Positions 62,173-64,000 of a stretch of 64,000 bases of DNA are shown in pieces. How positions within the stretch are numbered: the stretch's first letter is position 1; each line of letters opens with the position of its first letter. The stretch spans positions 19,276,041-19,340,040 of the forward strand of contig NC_041812.1 in the NCBI RefSeq assembly GCF_900964775.1, written 5' to 3'. The notes beneath the pieces are model-generated. The model had not been told where the DNA came from, did not search any database, and saw nothing but the letters and a program-made list of their open reading frames with translations. Source of the stretch: Scleropages formosus (Eukaryota; Chordata; Actinopteri; Osteoglossiformes; Osteoglossidae). Both the position numbers and the translations under genes were made by a program.

Positions 62173-64000
62173 CTGAGGGAAAAAGGGCACGATGAGCTCT
62201 CTGGCACCAAAACCACAGTAGAGCAGGTGGCACAGCGATTCTGGACAGATTTAATACCTGAAGCTCGAGTCCATGAAGGTACCTTGCTAATTTACCCGCG
62301 AATGAAGTGTGAATTTAATGTATGGTAAAACACCAAGCTGTTTAAATGGGTAGAATTTGCTTTGGAAAAAGCATCACCTAAATAAACAAATAATACAGTG
62401 CCACCTAAATCAATAAAAAAAAATGACAAAAATAGCATAAGTGCATAAATACTGCACAAGAAACACACTGGGGATAATAAAACATCACTGTGTTAAACAG
62501 ATAAAGCAATTATCCAAAACATTTAGGATTTCCTGTTTGATACATTATTCTTCTTGAGTAAATGGTGACACATTAAGAGGCAGAAGAAAAAAAACAGCTC
62601 AATTACAGCTGTCATAGCCAGTTCAGTGCAGCGCAGAAATGAGGGAGGCTAATTAATTCAAGCTCTGGAGAGGTAGTTGGTTCAATCTGTTTTAATGAGG
62701 ACCAACGGCGAGACGGATGGGATATTGTCTCCTGATCTCAACCGGCTCCCCGGAGTCCCTCTGTTCTTCTCTTCTCTAGCCTCCATGAGACTCTAGGGTT
62801 CTCTGCTCCTCTCGACTGCCCTTCCTCTCTCGGACCCGAGTCAGCAGAACAAAAGGGTGCTGAAGAAGAAAATGCCGATTCCAACAAGAGCACCGCTCTC
62901 TTTTACAGCCCAAGAGTAGAGAGGACTTTCTGTCTTGGGGGTTAGCAAAACCACTGAAGGAGAAGGAGAGCACCTTGGGACACTGCGTGTGGACAGTGAA
63001 CCCGCAGCACGTCATATCAAACAGAGACAGACGTAATGAGGCCGTGTGTCTCTATGGCAACGTTTGTGTTTCCGGTGCTGTAAACATATCTCAAGCTGTT
63101 ACAGGAATATCTCACAAGTGGTGGGGTTTTATAGGGATGTTAATGTGCTGTTTTACCACACCACCTCCTCAATACAGACAAAATGAAACACTTTCACAGA
63201 TTTTAGGTCTGACAATGCTGTGAAAGCAGGAAAAGCGCATATATGAATGTGCATTTTTTGCTTGTGTGTTTCACACGCTCAGTGTACTGATGCAACATAC
63301 TGACACACATACTAATGGGGCTGTGTGTTCTGCTGATTGCAGCTGTGTGAAATAAATGCGTGGTGTGAGAAGAATACCAAACCGACCTCACTCCTGTGGA
63401 CTGACAGGTACCGGGTGCCATCCGCACAATATCCTCTGTGTGCATTAGCATACTGATGCCTCCACCCTTCCCCTTTGCTGGGTAGTAGGGCCGAGAAATG
63501 GGAACCGCAGCAGCTCTGACAGCAAACAAAATGGAAAGATCCCCCCCCCCCCCCACTGTGTTTAAAACGGCTATGAAAAAGAGAGGAAGGAAAAAAAGAA
63601 AAAGTTTTCAGCTGAGATGCGATTGGCTGAGATTGTCGTCGCACCAGACCCTCCTGCATTCCTCAAGGGATCTTATCTGCTGCCAAAAGCGCCGCAGCTG
63701 CATGAAAGGCCACATCTCTGCCGTGATCAGAGCAGCCAGATTTCACAGCCAGGGGACACGAACACGAGGAGAAGTGAGAAATCCCAGCCTACCACTGCTT
63801 GTGTGCCGTCTGCTCCAGCTGGACAAAAACAATGCTGACATTATGCACGCATGCAGTGGGGCCTATGGGTGGTCTGGGGGAACCAGGACCTGCCTCTGGG
63901 TCAATTACCGAAAACACAACTAATGCAGTGAACATGAACGACTTGACTACCAACAACATTAAACAGGATACGAGTCGGGATGCTGCTAGTCAGCCGAATG
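62173..64000 (-). other. BCAR1 intron (continues past the window)
   Basis: No SH3-encoding exon is found here, so this is intron sequence. It holds a possible tail of the second SINE family near 62335-62390, a 14-base poly(C) run at 63541-63554 and otherwise unremarkable unique sequence. Confidence 0.7.
63541..63554. repeat. Poly(C) run
   Basis: Fourteen consecutive C residues in the BCAR1 intron. Confidence 0.9.

Overview
This window is vertebrate nuclear DNA and almost certainly comes from a ray-finned fish. The genes have many exons with GT-AG introns. The proteins match vertebrate families at moderate divergence. The intergenic DNA is full of fish-type tRNA-derived SINEs with (GT)n tails, SINEs with an L2-like tail, small TA-flanked DNA transposons and long (CA)n tracts. 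The dominant SINE reminds me of bony-tongue (osteoglossiform) genomes, but that is recollection and was not tested. No bacterial operon, CRISPR array or provirus is visible.

Layout: 1-12.7 kb is gene-poor. TRADD (-, 12.7-16.1 kb) and FBXL8 (+, 18.0-19.5 kb) lie head to head across a CpG- and CCAAT-rich shared promoter. HSF4 (+, 22.8-33.7 kb, 12 coding exons) follows and runs tail to tail into OGFOD1 (-, 37.3-41.8 kb, 13 exons). NUDT21 (-, 43.0-48.9 kb, 7 exons) lies just upstream of OGFOD1 on the same strand. Two intronless leukotriene-B4-receptor-like GPCRs point away from each other (50.0-50.9 kb - and 54.1-55.1 kb +). The 3' part of BCAR1/p130Cas (-, 59.1-62.2 kb) closes the window; its SH3-encoding 5' exons lie beyond the right edge.

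I rebuilt exon structures by hand from splice sites, reading phase and remembered family sequences. Summed coding lengths are multiples of three for TRADD (301 aa), FBXL8 (372 aa), HSF4 (426 aa), OGFOD1 (528 aa) and NUDT21 (229 aa). From memory, all single-copy genes here have human counterparts on 16q, in at least three separate blocks (TRADD-FBXL8-HSF4; NUDT21-OGFOD1; BCAR1). The fish segment therefore looks like a reshuffled 16q-equivalent region.

The genes do not form one pathway. TRADD is a death-receptor adaptor, FBXL8 a ubiquitin-ligase subunit, HSF4 a heat-shock/lens transcription factor, OGFOD1 a ribosomal prolyl hydroxylase, NUDT21 a poly(A)-site selector, the GPCRs are probable lipid-chemoattractant receptors, and BCAR1 is an adhesion scaffold. 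I found no convincing previously undescribed system. The most interesting items are a 42-unit in-register pentamer array in HSF4, QRY in place of DRY in both GPCRs, a cluster of UGUA sites in the NUDT21 3' UTR, a 10-residue tandem duplication in TRADD, and a young-looking SINE family that leaves (GT)n tracts.
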